Below, one piece after another: positions 1 through 9,200 of a stretch of DNA of 64,000 bases. The notes beneath the pieces are model-generated. The model was given only the letters and a program-made list of their open reading frames with translations. It did no database searches and was not told the origin of the DNA. This DNA is from Nitrospirillum sp034653355 (GTDB lineage: Bacteria > Pseudomonadota > Alphaproteobacteria > Azospirillales > Azospirillaceae), in NCBI RefSeq assembly GCF_034653355.1, contig NZ_JAYEER010000004.1, forward strand, positions 310,001-374,000, read 5' to 3'. A program made the position numbers and the translations under genes. Within the stretch, counting starts at the first letter, position 1; the number at the start of each line of letters is the position of its first letter.

Positions 1-1599
<1,599 letters not shown>

Positions 1600-1655
1600 T
1601 TTTATCCGGGTAATATTGACTCTGAAGTCGCCTGGGCCTAGATATCGCGTCGTTC

Positions 1656-2258
1656 ATGATGATGGAGGATGCGATGGGCCTGGACCCGGATATGCGCTGC
1701 ACCGCCTTCGCGGGCACCCGCTTTCTCGCCACCGGTACCTTGGTGGAGGTGGCGCTGGCGGCCAAGGCGGCGCAGGACGCGGGCGACGACGGCCTGATCT
1801 TCATCTTCAATGAGGCGACGGGCCGGGCCGTGGACGTGGACCTGCGCGGGACCGTGGAGGCGGTGCGCGGCCGCCTGGCCCCGGTGTTCCCTGCCGACCT
1901 GACGCCGGCGCCCGCCCGGCCGGGCCGACCCAAGCTGGGCGTGGTGGCGCGCGAGGTCACGCTGCTGCCCCGCCATTGGGAATGGCTGAACAGCCAGCCG
2001 GGCGGCGCGTCGGTCGCCCTGCGCAAGCTGGTGGACGCCGCCCGCCACGCCAATGAGGGGACGGACCGCGTGCGCCAGGCGCGGGAGGCCGCCTACCGCT
2101 TCATGTCCACCATGGCGGGCGACCGCACCGGCTTTGAGGAGGCGGCGCGCGCCCTGTTCGCCGGCGACCACGCCGGGCTGGAGACGTACAGCCGCGACTG
2201 GCCGGCGGACGTGCGCACCCACTCCCTGCGCCTGGCTGGTCCCGCGTTCAGCGCTTAA
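1656..2258 (+). CDS. DUF2239 family protein
   Basis: A cytosolic protein of about 200 residues that I recognise as DUF2239: an N-terminal strand-rich part (TAFAGTRFLATGTLVEVALA, FIFNEATGR) and a C-terminal helical part (LLPRHWEWL, GGASVALRKLVDAAR, AAYRFMSTMAGDR). The family has no established biochemical role. An alternative start at 1674 (MGLDP) is equally possible. Its 3' end overlaps the convergent MarR-GNAT gene by four bases, so neither has its own terminator there. It lies about 60 bases after uvrB and could share its transcript. Confidence 0.8.
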   Translation: MMMEDAMGLDPDMRCTAFAGTRFLATGTLVEVALAAKAAQDAGDDGLIFIFNEATGRAVDVDLRGTVEAVRGRLAPVFPADLTPAPARPGRPKLGVVAREVTLLPRHWEWLNSQPGGASVALRKLVDAARHANEGTDRVRQAREAAYRFMSTMAGDRTGFEEAARALFAGDHAGLETYSRDWPADVRTHSLRLAGPAFSA

Positions 2259-3178
2259 AACGCGCGTTCCCAATACTGGCCCGTCAGATCCTTGCCGAAG
2301 GAATGGTGCGCCTCCTCCCGCACAAGCTTGAAACCCGCCTCTTCATAGATGCGGCGGGCGCTGTGCAGGACGCTGTTGGTCCACAGGCTGACGCGCCGGT
2401 AGCCGGCCGCCTCGGCGAAGGCCAGGCACTCCGCCACCAGGTGCCGCCCCAGGCCCAGGCCGCGCGCCGCCGGCTCGACGTACAGCAGGCGCAGCTTCGC
2501 CACCTCGTCGCTGTCGCGCACCAGGAAGATGGAGCCGATGATGGCGCCGTCGCGCTCCGCCACCCAGCAGCGTTCCCGCCGGTGGTCGTAGCTCTCGATG
2601 AACTGGGCGGCGATGGTGGCGATCAGGGCCTCGAACCGTTCGTCCCAACCGTATTCCCGGGCATACAGCAGCCCCTGCCGGTGGATGATCCAGCCCATGT
2701 CGCCCGGCCGGTGGGGGCGCAGGACGTAGGCGGGACCGGCCGGGCGGCCACCCAGCAGGGCGCCGGCCTGCGCCAGGGCCTGGACCAGGCGTTCCTGGCC
2801 CTCGGGTGGAATTGCTTCCAGCAAGGCCGCCACCTCGGCCCGCGATCGTCCGTCGATCAGGGTGAACAGGTCGCGGCCGGCGGCGGTCAGGGTCAGCAGG
2901 GACTGACGGCCGTCGGTGGGGTCGGCCCGGCGCTCGATCAGCCCCCGCCGCTCCAAGCCGCGCAGCAGGCGGCTGAGATAGCCGGCGTCCAGGCCCAGAT
3001 CCATCGCCAGTGACTTGGCCGCCGTGTCCGGGCGTTGCGCCAGCTCGAAAACGATCCGCCCTTCCGCCAGCGATAGGTCCGTACCCAGCAACCCGTCCTG
3101 CAGCACGCCGATGCGGCGGGTGTAGATCCGGCTGAACCGCCGCACAGCCGCCACCTTCGCTTCCAGGCCATCAACCAT
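2255..3178 (-). CDS. MarR-family regulator fused to GNAT N-acetyltransferase
   Basis: A two-domain protein. Residues about 1-145 form a MarR winged helix (LAMDLGLDAGYLSRLLRGLE recognition region, then DPTDGRQSLLTLT wing). Residues about 155-305 form a GNAT domain (VAERDGAIIGSIFLV, LLYVEPAARGLGLGRHLV acetyl-CoA loop, IYEEAGFKLV). This fusion is a known bacterial architecture; it presumably senses a ligand and acetylates a small molecule or protein, substrate unknown. I prefer the start at 3178 because GAGGGGAG lies just upstream; an in-frame ATG at 3220 would overlap the putative operator. Two inverted repeats upstream suggest autoregulation. Confidence 0.88.
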   Translation of the reverse strand: MVDGLEAKVAAVRRFSRIYTRRIGVLQDGLLGTDLSLAEGRIVFELAQRPDTAAKSLAMDLGLDAGYLSRLLRGLERRGLIERRADPTDGRQSLLTLTAAGRDLFTLIDGRSRAEVAALLEAIPPEGQERLVQALAQAGALLGGRPAGPAYVLRPHRPGDMGWIIHRQGLLYAREYGWDERFEALIATIAAQFIESYDHRRERCWVAERDGAIIGSIFLVRDSDEVAKLRLLYVEPAARGLGLGRHLVAECLAFAEAAGYRRVSLWTNSVLHSARRIYEEAGFKLVREEAHHSFGKDLTGQYWERAF

Positions 3179-3200
3179 CGCCACGGCTCCCCTCGCAAGA

Positions 3201-3237
3201 TGATTGCTAAAATCATCCACTTAGTTGACTTGGTCAA
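3201..3237 (-). promoter_or_regulatory. Candidate MarR operator pair
   Basis: Two short inverted repeats lie just upstream of the MarR-GNAT gene: TGATT-N5-AATCA (3201-3215) and TTGAC-N3-GTCAA (3225-3237). MarR dimers usually bind such imperfect palindromes over their own promoter. On the minus strand a weak -35 (TTGACC) overlaps the second repeat. Autoregulation is inference. Confidence 0.4.
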
Positions 3238-3279
3238 TCAAATTGCCATGACTGGCCGGCGTGATGTGACGCGGGAGGG

Positions 3280-4540
3280 TCAGAAGAACAGGCGGACGCC
3301 CAGCTGCGCCTGGTTCTCGTGCGCCTCGATGGGTAGGTCGACGTTCAGGCGCTGCTGCCGGCGGCTGTCCACGTGCACCCATTCGACGGTCCAGCGCATC
3401 CAGGCCAGCGGCCGGTAGGAGAGGGCGGCGGTGTAGGCCTTGCCGTGCTCGTCGAAATGGGGACGGGTGGTGACGGGCGTGTCCTCGTGCGTGCCGAAGG
3501 CGTCGAACCGGCCGCTCAGGCGGAACCGGCCCCATTCCTGGCTGGCCAGCAGGTACAGGGCCTGGAAATGGCCGTCGCTCTCGCTGGCGGCGGTGGGATG
3601 GATGCTGGTGGCGCCGCGCATGGCCTGGGCCAGCAGGGTCAGTCCCTCCGCCGGCATGATCTTGTAGCCGGCGCTGTCGAAGTCGGTGTCCCAGGCGTAG
3701 CCCTTGCCGTTGGTGACACTGGGATCGCCCCGGTTGTCCCAGTGCAGGTAGGACAGCTCGCCCCCCAGCGGGTCCGTCCAGCGCCCGCCGACATAGAAGC
3801 CCGGCTGATGGTCGATCTCCGCGAAGGGCTGGAAGCTGGCGGGCGGGCTGCGGTGCTGGTGCATGGGCACCTCGTCCGGCAGGCGCAGCTTGTCCAGCAA
3901 GCCGGCCGGCCGTTCGATCAGGGCCCAGCCGCGATAGTCCAGCATCTCGCCCGTGCCGTCATTGCCGGCGAAGACGGCGCCGATCAGATCGAAGCGGCCG
4001 CCGCCCGGTCCAGTCCGGCCGCCAGGTGAGCGTGACCTCCGATCCTTCGGTACGCAGTTCCTCCCCCACCCAGCTGTTGATGGCGCTGGGCGTCAGGGTG
4101 TAGCGGCTGGTCCAGGCGATGCCGTCGTTTTCCAGGGAGATGGGCGGGAAGAAGGCGCCGGCCTTCACCTGCCAGGACAGCGGCCCGGTGGGGGCCGGGC
4201 GCCAACGGACATAGGCCTCGATGATGTCCACCGCCGTGCGCTGTTCCCCCTCCGCCCGCACATGGGTGTAGACGTCCAGGCCAGGGATCAGGTGGGCGGT
4301 CGCCGTCAGCGACGCCTCCTCCAGCGTCGTGGTGCGCGACCCGGGATCGCCCCCGGTGCGCAGCTTTCCCAGGCCGCCGTCGAAGGTGCTGCGGTCGTCG
4401 GGTGTCCGCGCCACCCGCGCGTCCAGCAGGCCATGGAACTCGATGTCGGGATAGCCATCGGATGCCAAGGCGGATCCGCTGGCCAGCAGCATCGTCCCCG
4501 CCGCGAAGAGGAAAGGCCGCGCAGCGGCGCGACGGTTCAT
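3280..4540 (-). pseudogene. Outer-membrane beta-barrel/porin-like protein, frameshifted
   Basis: The N-terminal half (4540 to about 4005) has a signal peptide (FLFAAGTMLLASGSALA) and beta-rich sequence (TATAHLIPGLDVYTHVRAEG). The C-terminal half (about 4005 to 3280) is in the next frame and ends in LGVRLFF, a typical barrel terminus recognised by the Bam machinery. Joining them through GRFDLIGAVFAGNDGTGEML needs removal of one base in the GC-rich stretch 3995-4008 and gives one protein of about 419 residues. The start ATG overlaps the stop of the EAL gene (ATGA), so the two are translationally coupled. It is the last gene of a cupredoxin-EAL-barrel operon. Whether the shift is real or a sequencing error cannot be told here. 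Confidence 0.75.
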
Positions 4541-6963
4541 GCGCGGGCTTCCCGCAGGGCGCTCTGCCAGGGGATCTCCCCGGCGGCGTGGCGGGCCAGG
4601 AAGTCGTCGAAGGCGCCGGGCATCAAGGGGCGGGCGATGAAATAGCCTTGGGCCAGGTCACAGCCCATTTCCGCCAGCAGGGCCAGGCTGGCGCCGTTCT
4701 CCACCCCCTCCGCCGTGACCTTGTAGCCCAGGTTGTGGCCCAGCTCGATGATGGACCGGACGATGGCCTGGTCCTGCGCCGTTTCGTCCAGCGCCTTCAC
4801 GAAGGAACGGTCGATCTTGATCTCCCGTACCGGCAGGCGGCGCAGGTAGGCGAAGGAGGATTGGCCCACGCCGAAATCATCGATGGACAGCTCCACCCCC
4901 CGGTCGGCCAAGCGGCGCAGCATGGCGATGGCCGCCTCCGGCTCGCCCATGATGGCGCTCTCGGTGATTTCCAGCATCAGCCGGTCGGGTTTCAGGCCGG
5001 TCTCGCCCAGTAGCGCGTCGATGCGGTCGGGCAGGGCGGCGTCGCCCAGATCACGCACCGACAGGTTGACCGACATGCGCAAGTCGTGGCCGGCCGCCGC
5101 CCAGGCGGCCGACTGGCGCAGCGCCCGGCGCAGGCCCCAGCGGGTCAGGTGGCGGATGGCGCCCGTTTCCTCCGCCAGGGGGATGAAGCTGTCAGGCGGG
5201 ACGAAGCCGCGGCGGGGATGGGTCCAGCGCACCAGCGCCTCCGCCCCCACCACGCGGCCGGTCTGGGGCTCCAGCTTGGGCTGGTAGGCCAGTTCCAGGG
5301 CGTCCTGCTCGATGGCGATCTTCAGGTCGCCCATCAGCGACAGCCGCTCCGGCCGGTGCGGGTCGGCGGCGTGGTCGTAGACGCGGACGTAAGGTTCGGC
5401 GGCACGGGCGCCCAGCATGGCCACATCGGCGTGGCGCAGCAGGATGCTGGCGGTGTCGGACGGGGGTGCGCCCGGCGTGGCGTCGGGATGGACGGCGATG
5501 CCCACCCCCGCCGCCAGGTCCACGGTCACGTCGGCCTCGCCATAGGGCGCCTCGGTATAGGGGGCGTCGAAGGCGGCCACCAGGGCGGGGGCCAGCGCCC
5601 GCGCCGCGGCCGTGTCGCGGTCCACCAGCAGGACGGCGAAGCCGTGTTCCGACACGCGGGCGATGACGGCGTCGCCGGCGCCGTTGGCGGCCAGGGCGCG
5701 GGCCAGGCGGTCGCCGGCGTCACGGGCCACGCGGTCCGCCAGATCGTGGCCCAGGGTGTTGGCCACCTCGCGCAACCGGTCCAATCCCACCAGCAATAGG
5801 GCCACGCCGTGCCCTTGGTCGATCGCCAGGTCGACCTGCTCCTCCAAATTCAGGCGGTTGGGCAGGCCGGTCACGGCGTCGTGCAGCGACTGGTGGCGGA
5901 TGTGCTCCTCACGGTCGGCGATGGCCTGGGCCATGTCATCGAGGGCGGTGGTCAGCTGCCCGATCTCGTCCTTGGTGCGCACGGGCGGCAGGGGGGTGTA
6001 GTCGCCGTCGGCGATGCGCCGGGCCACGGCGGCCAGGGCCGTCACCGGGCGGGTGACGCCGCGCGCGATCAGGCCGATGCCGGCCAGCGCCGCCACCAGG
6101 CCGCCGGCCATCAGCGTGCCCATGTACAGCATGATCTTGCGGTAAGGGGCCAGGGCCTGGTCCAGCGGGTACTGCAGCACGGCCATCATGGGCAGGCTGC
6201 CGGGCGCCGTGGGGATGGGCGTGGTCAGCACCAGGTATTCGGCGCCGTGCTTGGTCAGCAGCTGCGGCTCGGTGGCGACCGGTTGGCCGGGGGCGGCGAT
6301 GCCGGCCAGCGGATCCATGGGGTCGCCGGCGGCGGCCACCACCGACCAGGGGGCATCCGGCGCCGTCTGGCCGGCCAGCGCGATGTCCTTGCGCAGGGGT
6401 GACAGGGCGCGCAGCTCCTCCGCGAAGCGGTCGTCCACCCGCACCATGATGCAGATCCAGGCGATGGGGTCGGGCAGCAGCACCGGCACCACCACCAGGC
6501 GATAGGGCACGCCGTCCACCACGCCGGACGCCGCCGCCCGGCCGGACTCCCCGGCCAGGGGCAGCAGGTCGGGGAAGGCGAAGCGGCCCAGGCCCGTCAG
6601 CTCGCGCGGGTGGGCGGTGTCGGCGGCGATGGTGCCGTCCAGATCGACCAGCAGCATGCGGCTGGCGCCCACGCGCCGGCCGAAATTGCGCAGTGCGCTG
6701 ATGGCGGTGCCGCTGTCGTGCACGGCGATGGACTGGCGCAGGGCGTAGTCCAGCGACATGATCTTGGCGTCTTCGGCCAGGTGGCCGGCCAGCGTGTCCA
6801 GATGGCGGGTGAAGGACTGGGCGCTGGTCACCAGCTGCTGCTTGCCGGTGTCGATCAGGGCTGATCGCGCCACGCCATACAGGATGACCATGGTGCCCAG
6901 TTGCACGACGGCCAGGGTGGCGACCAGGAACAGCACCAGTCTATTTCTAAAGCCGAGAGCCAC
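4537..6963 (-). CDS. Membrane sensor HAMP-GGDEF-EAL protein, probable c-di-GMP phosphodiesterase
   Basis: An 808-residue inner-membrane signalling protein. A first membrane helix (about 8-28) and a second (about 283-305) bracket a periplasmic sensor region; HAMP follows at about 305-357, GGDEF at about 365-535 and EAL at about 555-795. The GGDEF signature is degenerate (SEHGF), so cyclase activity is unlikely. The EAL domain keeps its key residues: EALVRW, NLSVRD, LEITES, DDFGVGQSS, KIDRSF, AEGVE and AQGY. I infer c-di-GMP hydrolysis controlled by a periplasmic signal. A GTG start follows the cupredoxin-like gene by 29 bases and the stop overlaps the barrel gene, so the three form one operon. 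Confidence 0.9.
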   Translation of the reverse strand: MALGFRNRLVLFLVATLAVVQLGTMVILYGVARSALIDTGKQQLVTSAQSFTRHLDTLAGHLAEDAKIMSLDYALRQSIAVHDSGTAISALRNFGRRVGASRMLLVDLDGTIAADTAHPRELTGLGRFAFPDLLPLAGESGRAAASGVVDGVPYRLVVVPVLLPDPIAWICIMVRVDDRFAEELRALSPLRKDIALAGQTAPDAPWSVVAAAGDPMDPLAGIAAPGQPVATEPQLLTKHGAEYLVLTTPIPTAPGSLPMMAVLQYPLDQALAPYRKIMLYMGTLMAGGLVAALAGIGLIARGVTRPVTALAAVARRIADGDYTPLPPVRTKDEIGQLTTALDDMAQAIADREEHIRHQSLHDAVTGLPNRLNLEEQVDLAIDQGHGVALLLVGLDRLREVANTLGHDLADRVARDAGDRLARALAANGAGDAVIARVSEHGFAVLLVDRDTAAARALAPALVAAFDAPYTEAPYGEADVTVDLAAGVGIAVHPDATPGAPPSDTASILLRHADVAMLGARAAEPYVRVYDHAADPHRPERLSLMGDLKIAIEQDALELAYQPKLEPQTGRVVGAEALVRWTHPRRGFVPPDSFIPLAEETGAIRHLTRWGLRRALRQSAAWAAAGHDLRMSVNLSVRDLGDAALPDRIDALLGETGLKPDRLMLEITESAIMGEPEAAIAMLRRLADRGVELSIDDFGVGQSSFAYLRRLPVREIKIDRSFVKALDETAQDQAIVRSIIELGHNLGYKVTAEGVENGASLALLAEMGCDLAQGYFIARPLMPGAFDDFLARHAAGEIPWQSALREARA

Positions 6964-6992
6964 GGGGCCGCGTCCTGTCGTTTCTTATGGGC

Positions 6993-7658
6993 TTAATAGC
7001 CGCCGCGTTCAGGGTCCACGCCCTGCCTTGTGTCAGGCAGCAGGGCGGGCAGGGTCAGGGTGACGGGGGCGCCCAGCGCCGTGGCCGCCACGGTCCGCTG
7101 CGGCGCCGTGGTGCCGGGCTTCAGCCGGGGCTGCCACGCGGCGACGGTGACGCCGGCGGCGGGCAGGCCGCTCAGCTTTGCCGTGCCATCCCTGCCGGTC
7201 ACCGCGGCGAAGGGGGCGGCCGTCACGTACAGGTGGGCGATCATATGGTCGTGGATGTTGCAGCCCAGGGCCACCACGCCGGCCTGGTCGAACTTGCGCT
7301 GGCCGATCTGCCCAGGCGACAGCACGAATTCGAACTTCGCGGCTTCGGAGTAGGAATAGACGTGGTGGCGGGTCAGGTCGCTGTTGCGGAAGGTGACCGC
7401 GCCGCCCTTGGGCACTACCATGACATAGGGCATGAAGGCCTCGTCGATCTGGTCCACGATCAGGGGGGCGGACGGCGTCATGGGGGGCAGGGCGGCCCCC
7501 TCCGGCGTGGCGGTGACCACCGCGTCGGCGACGGGACGTCCGCCGCCATCCACCACCATGACCGTCAGGTCGGCCGCACGGGCCAGGGGTGCCAGGGCCA
7601 GGCTCGCGGCCAGGAAAGCCTCAAGGCGGATCAAGGCCATGCGGCCGGTCTTCATCAT
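6993..7658 (-). CDS. Exported cupredoxin-like protein (methylamine-utilization-protein type)
   Basis: A protein of about 221 residues with a signal peptide (FLAASLALAPLARA) and a plastocyanin-like fold. Type-1 copper ligands are visible: a histidine in LTRHHVYSY and the Cys-His-Met set in CNIHDHM. Homologues are often labelled methylamine utilization protein, but no methylamine genes are nearby, so that name should not be taken as function. The start at 7658 places the signal peptide at the N-terminus; the longer frame to 7862 has no signal character. It heads an operon with an EAL phosphodiesterase and an outer-membrane barrel, suggesting a copper- or redox-linked signal feeding c-di-GMP turnover (inference). 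Confidence 0.82.
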   Translation of the reverse strand: MMKTGRMALIRLEAFLAASLALAPLARAADLTVMVVDGGGRPVADAVVTATPEGAALPPMTPSAPLIVDQIDEAFMPYVMVVPKGGAVTFRNSDLTRHHVYSYSEAAKFEFVLSPGQIGQRKFDQAGVVALGCNIHDHMIAHLYVTAAPFAAVTGRDGTAKLSGLPAAGVTVAAWQPRLKPGTTAPQRTVAATALGAPVTLTLPALLPDTRQGVDPERGGY

Positions 7659-7877
7659 CGCGCGACCGTGATCGGTGCCGCCGGCGAAACCCATAAGGCG
7701 CCCCTCGAAGGCAGGTTGTTTTTTCGACGCGCAAGTGTGCCACAATCCGCGCGCCGATCCGTGGACATTTTCCCTAAGCACAGGCGCCGGAAAAGTCCAC
7801 CGGGGGTGACAAACCGCCTCGGTTCCGCGCCGGCTCCCTGGGCCGAAGCGGGAAGGCGGCATGGCGCGCGGTGGAAA

Positions 7878-7892
7878 TTAGAATAATTCTAA
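7878..7892. promoter_or_regulatory. Irr-type iron control element upstream of dps
   Basis: A perfect palindrome TTAGAATAATTCTAA, matching the alphaproteobacterial Irr box (ICE, TTTAGAA-N-N-TTCTAAA type). It sits just upstream of the dps promoter. Fur-family regulators such as Irr or PerR use closely related sites; the Irr form fits best. Confidence 0.7.
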
Positions 7893-7898
7893 ATTCAC

Positions 7899-7927
7899 TT
7901 GCCGACCGCCGTCCGAGGGGCTACTTT
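7899..7927 (+). promoter_or_regulatory. Candidate dps promoter
   Basis: A -35 TTGCCG (7899-7904) and a -10 TACTTT (7922-7927) are separated by 17 bases, with a purine-rich ribosome site (GGAAGGAAA) before the ATG at 7961. The iron box ends seven bases upstream of the -35. Position and spacing are good; hexamers are moderate. Confidence 0.45.
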
Positions 7928-7960
7928 GACCGGCAGATGAGAGAACGGAAGGAAACAAGA

Positions 7961-8431
7961 ATGGCTATCGACATCGGCATCTCCGAACAGGACCGCAAGG
8001 CCATCGCCGAGGGGCTCAGCCGCCTCCTGGCCGATACCTACACGCTGTATCTGAAGACCCATAACTTCCATTGGAACGTTACCGGGCCGATGTTCAACAC
8101 CCTGCACACCATGTTCATGACCCAGTACACCGAGCTGTCGGTGGCGGTGGACGACATCGCGGAACGCATCCGCGCCCTGGGCTTCCCGGCCCCCGGTTCC
8201 TATGCCCAATTCGCCGAGCTGACCGTCATCCGGGAAGAGCGCGGTGTGCCCAAGGCGGAGGAGATGATCCAGCAGCTGGTCGAGGGGCAGGAAGCGGTGG
8301 CCCGCACCGCCCGCTCCATCTTCCCGGTGGCGGAGAGCGCCAGCGACGAGCCGACCTGCGACCTGCTGACCCAGCGCCTGCAGGTGCACGAGAAGACCGC
8401 CTGGATGCTGCGCGCCATGCTGGAAGGCTGA
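7961..8431 (+). CDS. dps: Dps-family DNA-binding ferritin-like protein
   Basis: A 156-residue Dps protein, the dodecameric iron-storing, DNA-protecting mini-ferritin. The ferroxidase region is plain: LKTHNFHWNVTGPMFNTLH and, further on, DDIAERIRALG. It uses peroxide to oxidise Fe(II) and limits hydroxyl-radical damage. I choose the ATG at 7961 because the family begins there and a purine-rich ribosome site precedes it; an in-frame extension to 7871 would run through the promoter and iron box. The upstream Irr-like site suggests control by iron or haem status. A strong hairpin follows the gene. Confidence 0.93.
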   Translation: MAIDIGISEQDRKAIAEGLSRLLADTYTLYLKTHNFHWNVTGPMFNTLHTMFMTQYTELSVAVDDIAERIRALGFPAPGSYAQFAELTVIREERGVPKAEEMIQQLVEGQEAVARTARSIFPVAESASDEPTCDLLTQRLQVHEKTAWMLRAMLEG

Positions 8432-8444
8432 TCACGCTTATGCG

Positions 8445-8469
8445 ACGGCATGGGGTTCCCCCATGCCGT
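8445..8469 (+). terminator. Hairpin terminator after dps
   Basis: An 11-bp stem (ACGGCATGGGG with its complement, three-base loop) begins 14 bases after the dps stop, followed by a short T-rich stretch. Likely an intrinsic terminator. Confidence 0.6.
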
Positions 8470-8472
8470 TGT

Positions 8473-8575
8473 TAGGACGCGACCGCGTCCGCCAGAGCGA
8501 GCACCCCCCTATAAGGGAAAGGGGGGCGCATTGAGGAAGCCAAGGCCACGGATGTGGCCGCCCGGCGCCTGAGGG
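8473..8575 (-). repeat. Convergent-gap intergenic repeat, copy 1
   Basis: On the minus strand this stretch reads from CCTCAGGCGCCGGG to GGCGGACGCGGTCGCGTCCTA and is homologous to the repeats at 40365-40460 and 49174-49272. The end blocks are conserved while the middle is more divergent here. It contains the palindrome GGACGCGACCGCGTCC. It lies between the converging dps and DUF962 genes, flanked by a terminator on each side. Confidence 0.65.
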
Positions 8576-8581
8576 AGCAGT

Positions 8582-8619
8582 AAAGCGAAAGGCGGTCCTT
8601 GCGGGCCGCCTTTCGCTTT
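8582..8619. terminator. Bidirectional terminator between dps and DUF962 gene
   Basis: A 14-bp perfect stem, AAAGCGAAAGGCGG paired with CCGCCTTTCGCTTT, loop of 10. It lies seven bases from the stop of the minus-strand DUF962 gene. A/T-rich stem ends make it usable in both directions. Confidence 0.75.
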
Positions 8620-8625
8620 GGAGGA

Positions 8626-9165
8626 TCAGGATCTTAGCGCGGCCTGCCGCTCGATGCGCTCGTGCAGGCCGGCGGGGGCCAGGCCCAGGGCCATCAGGCC
8701 CTCCGTCGCCACGAACATCGGGCCGATCAGGGCCTGGAACAGGTTGTCCAGCAGGGCGGGCTTCTTCCCCTCGTAGACGTGGCCCAGCAGCTGCAACGCC
8801 CAGCCGCCGACGAACAGGGCGCCGGCCAGTCCCTGCACCGCGCCGACGGACAGCCGGTCCACCAGCCAGGCCGACAGCAGCACCGACGGCACCAGCAGCA
8901 GGCCCAGCGCCAGGCCCACCGGGCGGTTCAGGGCGATCCACAGCGCCCAGACCACGGCCGACAGGACCAAGCCCAGGGTGACGGTGCCCACGCCCGCCAC
9001 GTCATCCAGGCGCACCAGGGTGCAGGCCAGCACGACGGAAAAGACGATCACCGGTATGCCCACGGCATGGGTCGCCTTGTTGCGGCTGTCGCGATGGTAG
9101 GTCGTGTACATGGCCATCTGGCGCTCAAAGAACGTATCCGCCACCGGCCCCTCCCTCTTGTTCAA
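8626..9165 (-). CDS. DUF962/Mpo1-like membrane protein
   Basis: A 179-residue protein with four or five membrane helices between residues about 35 and 135. It matches the DUF962 (yeast Mpo1, YGL010w) family through YHRDSRNKATHAVGIP near the N-terminus and GHVYEGKKPALLDN near the C-terminus. Yeast Mpo1 is an Fe(II)-dependent dioxygenase for alpha-oxidation of phytosphingosine-derived 2-hydroxy fatty acids; the conserved histidines (YH, TH, GH) could be the iron ligands. Activity of the bacterial proteins is not established. A GTG start at 9144 (VADTFFERQ) would fit the usual family length and is a real alternative. Confidence 0.85.
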   Translation of the reverse strand: MNKREGPVADTFFERQMAMYTTYHRDSRNKATHAVGIPVIVFSVVLACTLVRLDDVAGVGTVTLGLVLSAVVWALWIALNRPVGLALGLLLVPSVLLSAWLVDRLSVGAVQGLAGALFVGGWALQLLGHVYEGKKPALLDNLFQALIGPMFVATEGLMALGLAPAGLHERIERQAALRS

Positions 9166-9200
9166 GGTTATCGATCGCTAACCATAGCGTCTTTCCCGTC

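Noticed and set aside
6993..7658. Methylamine metabolism role for the cupredoxin-like gene
   Set aside because: The family label is historical; no mau or gma genes are near and the operon partners are a c-di-GMP enzyme and a barrel.
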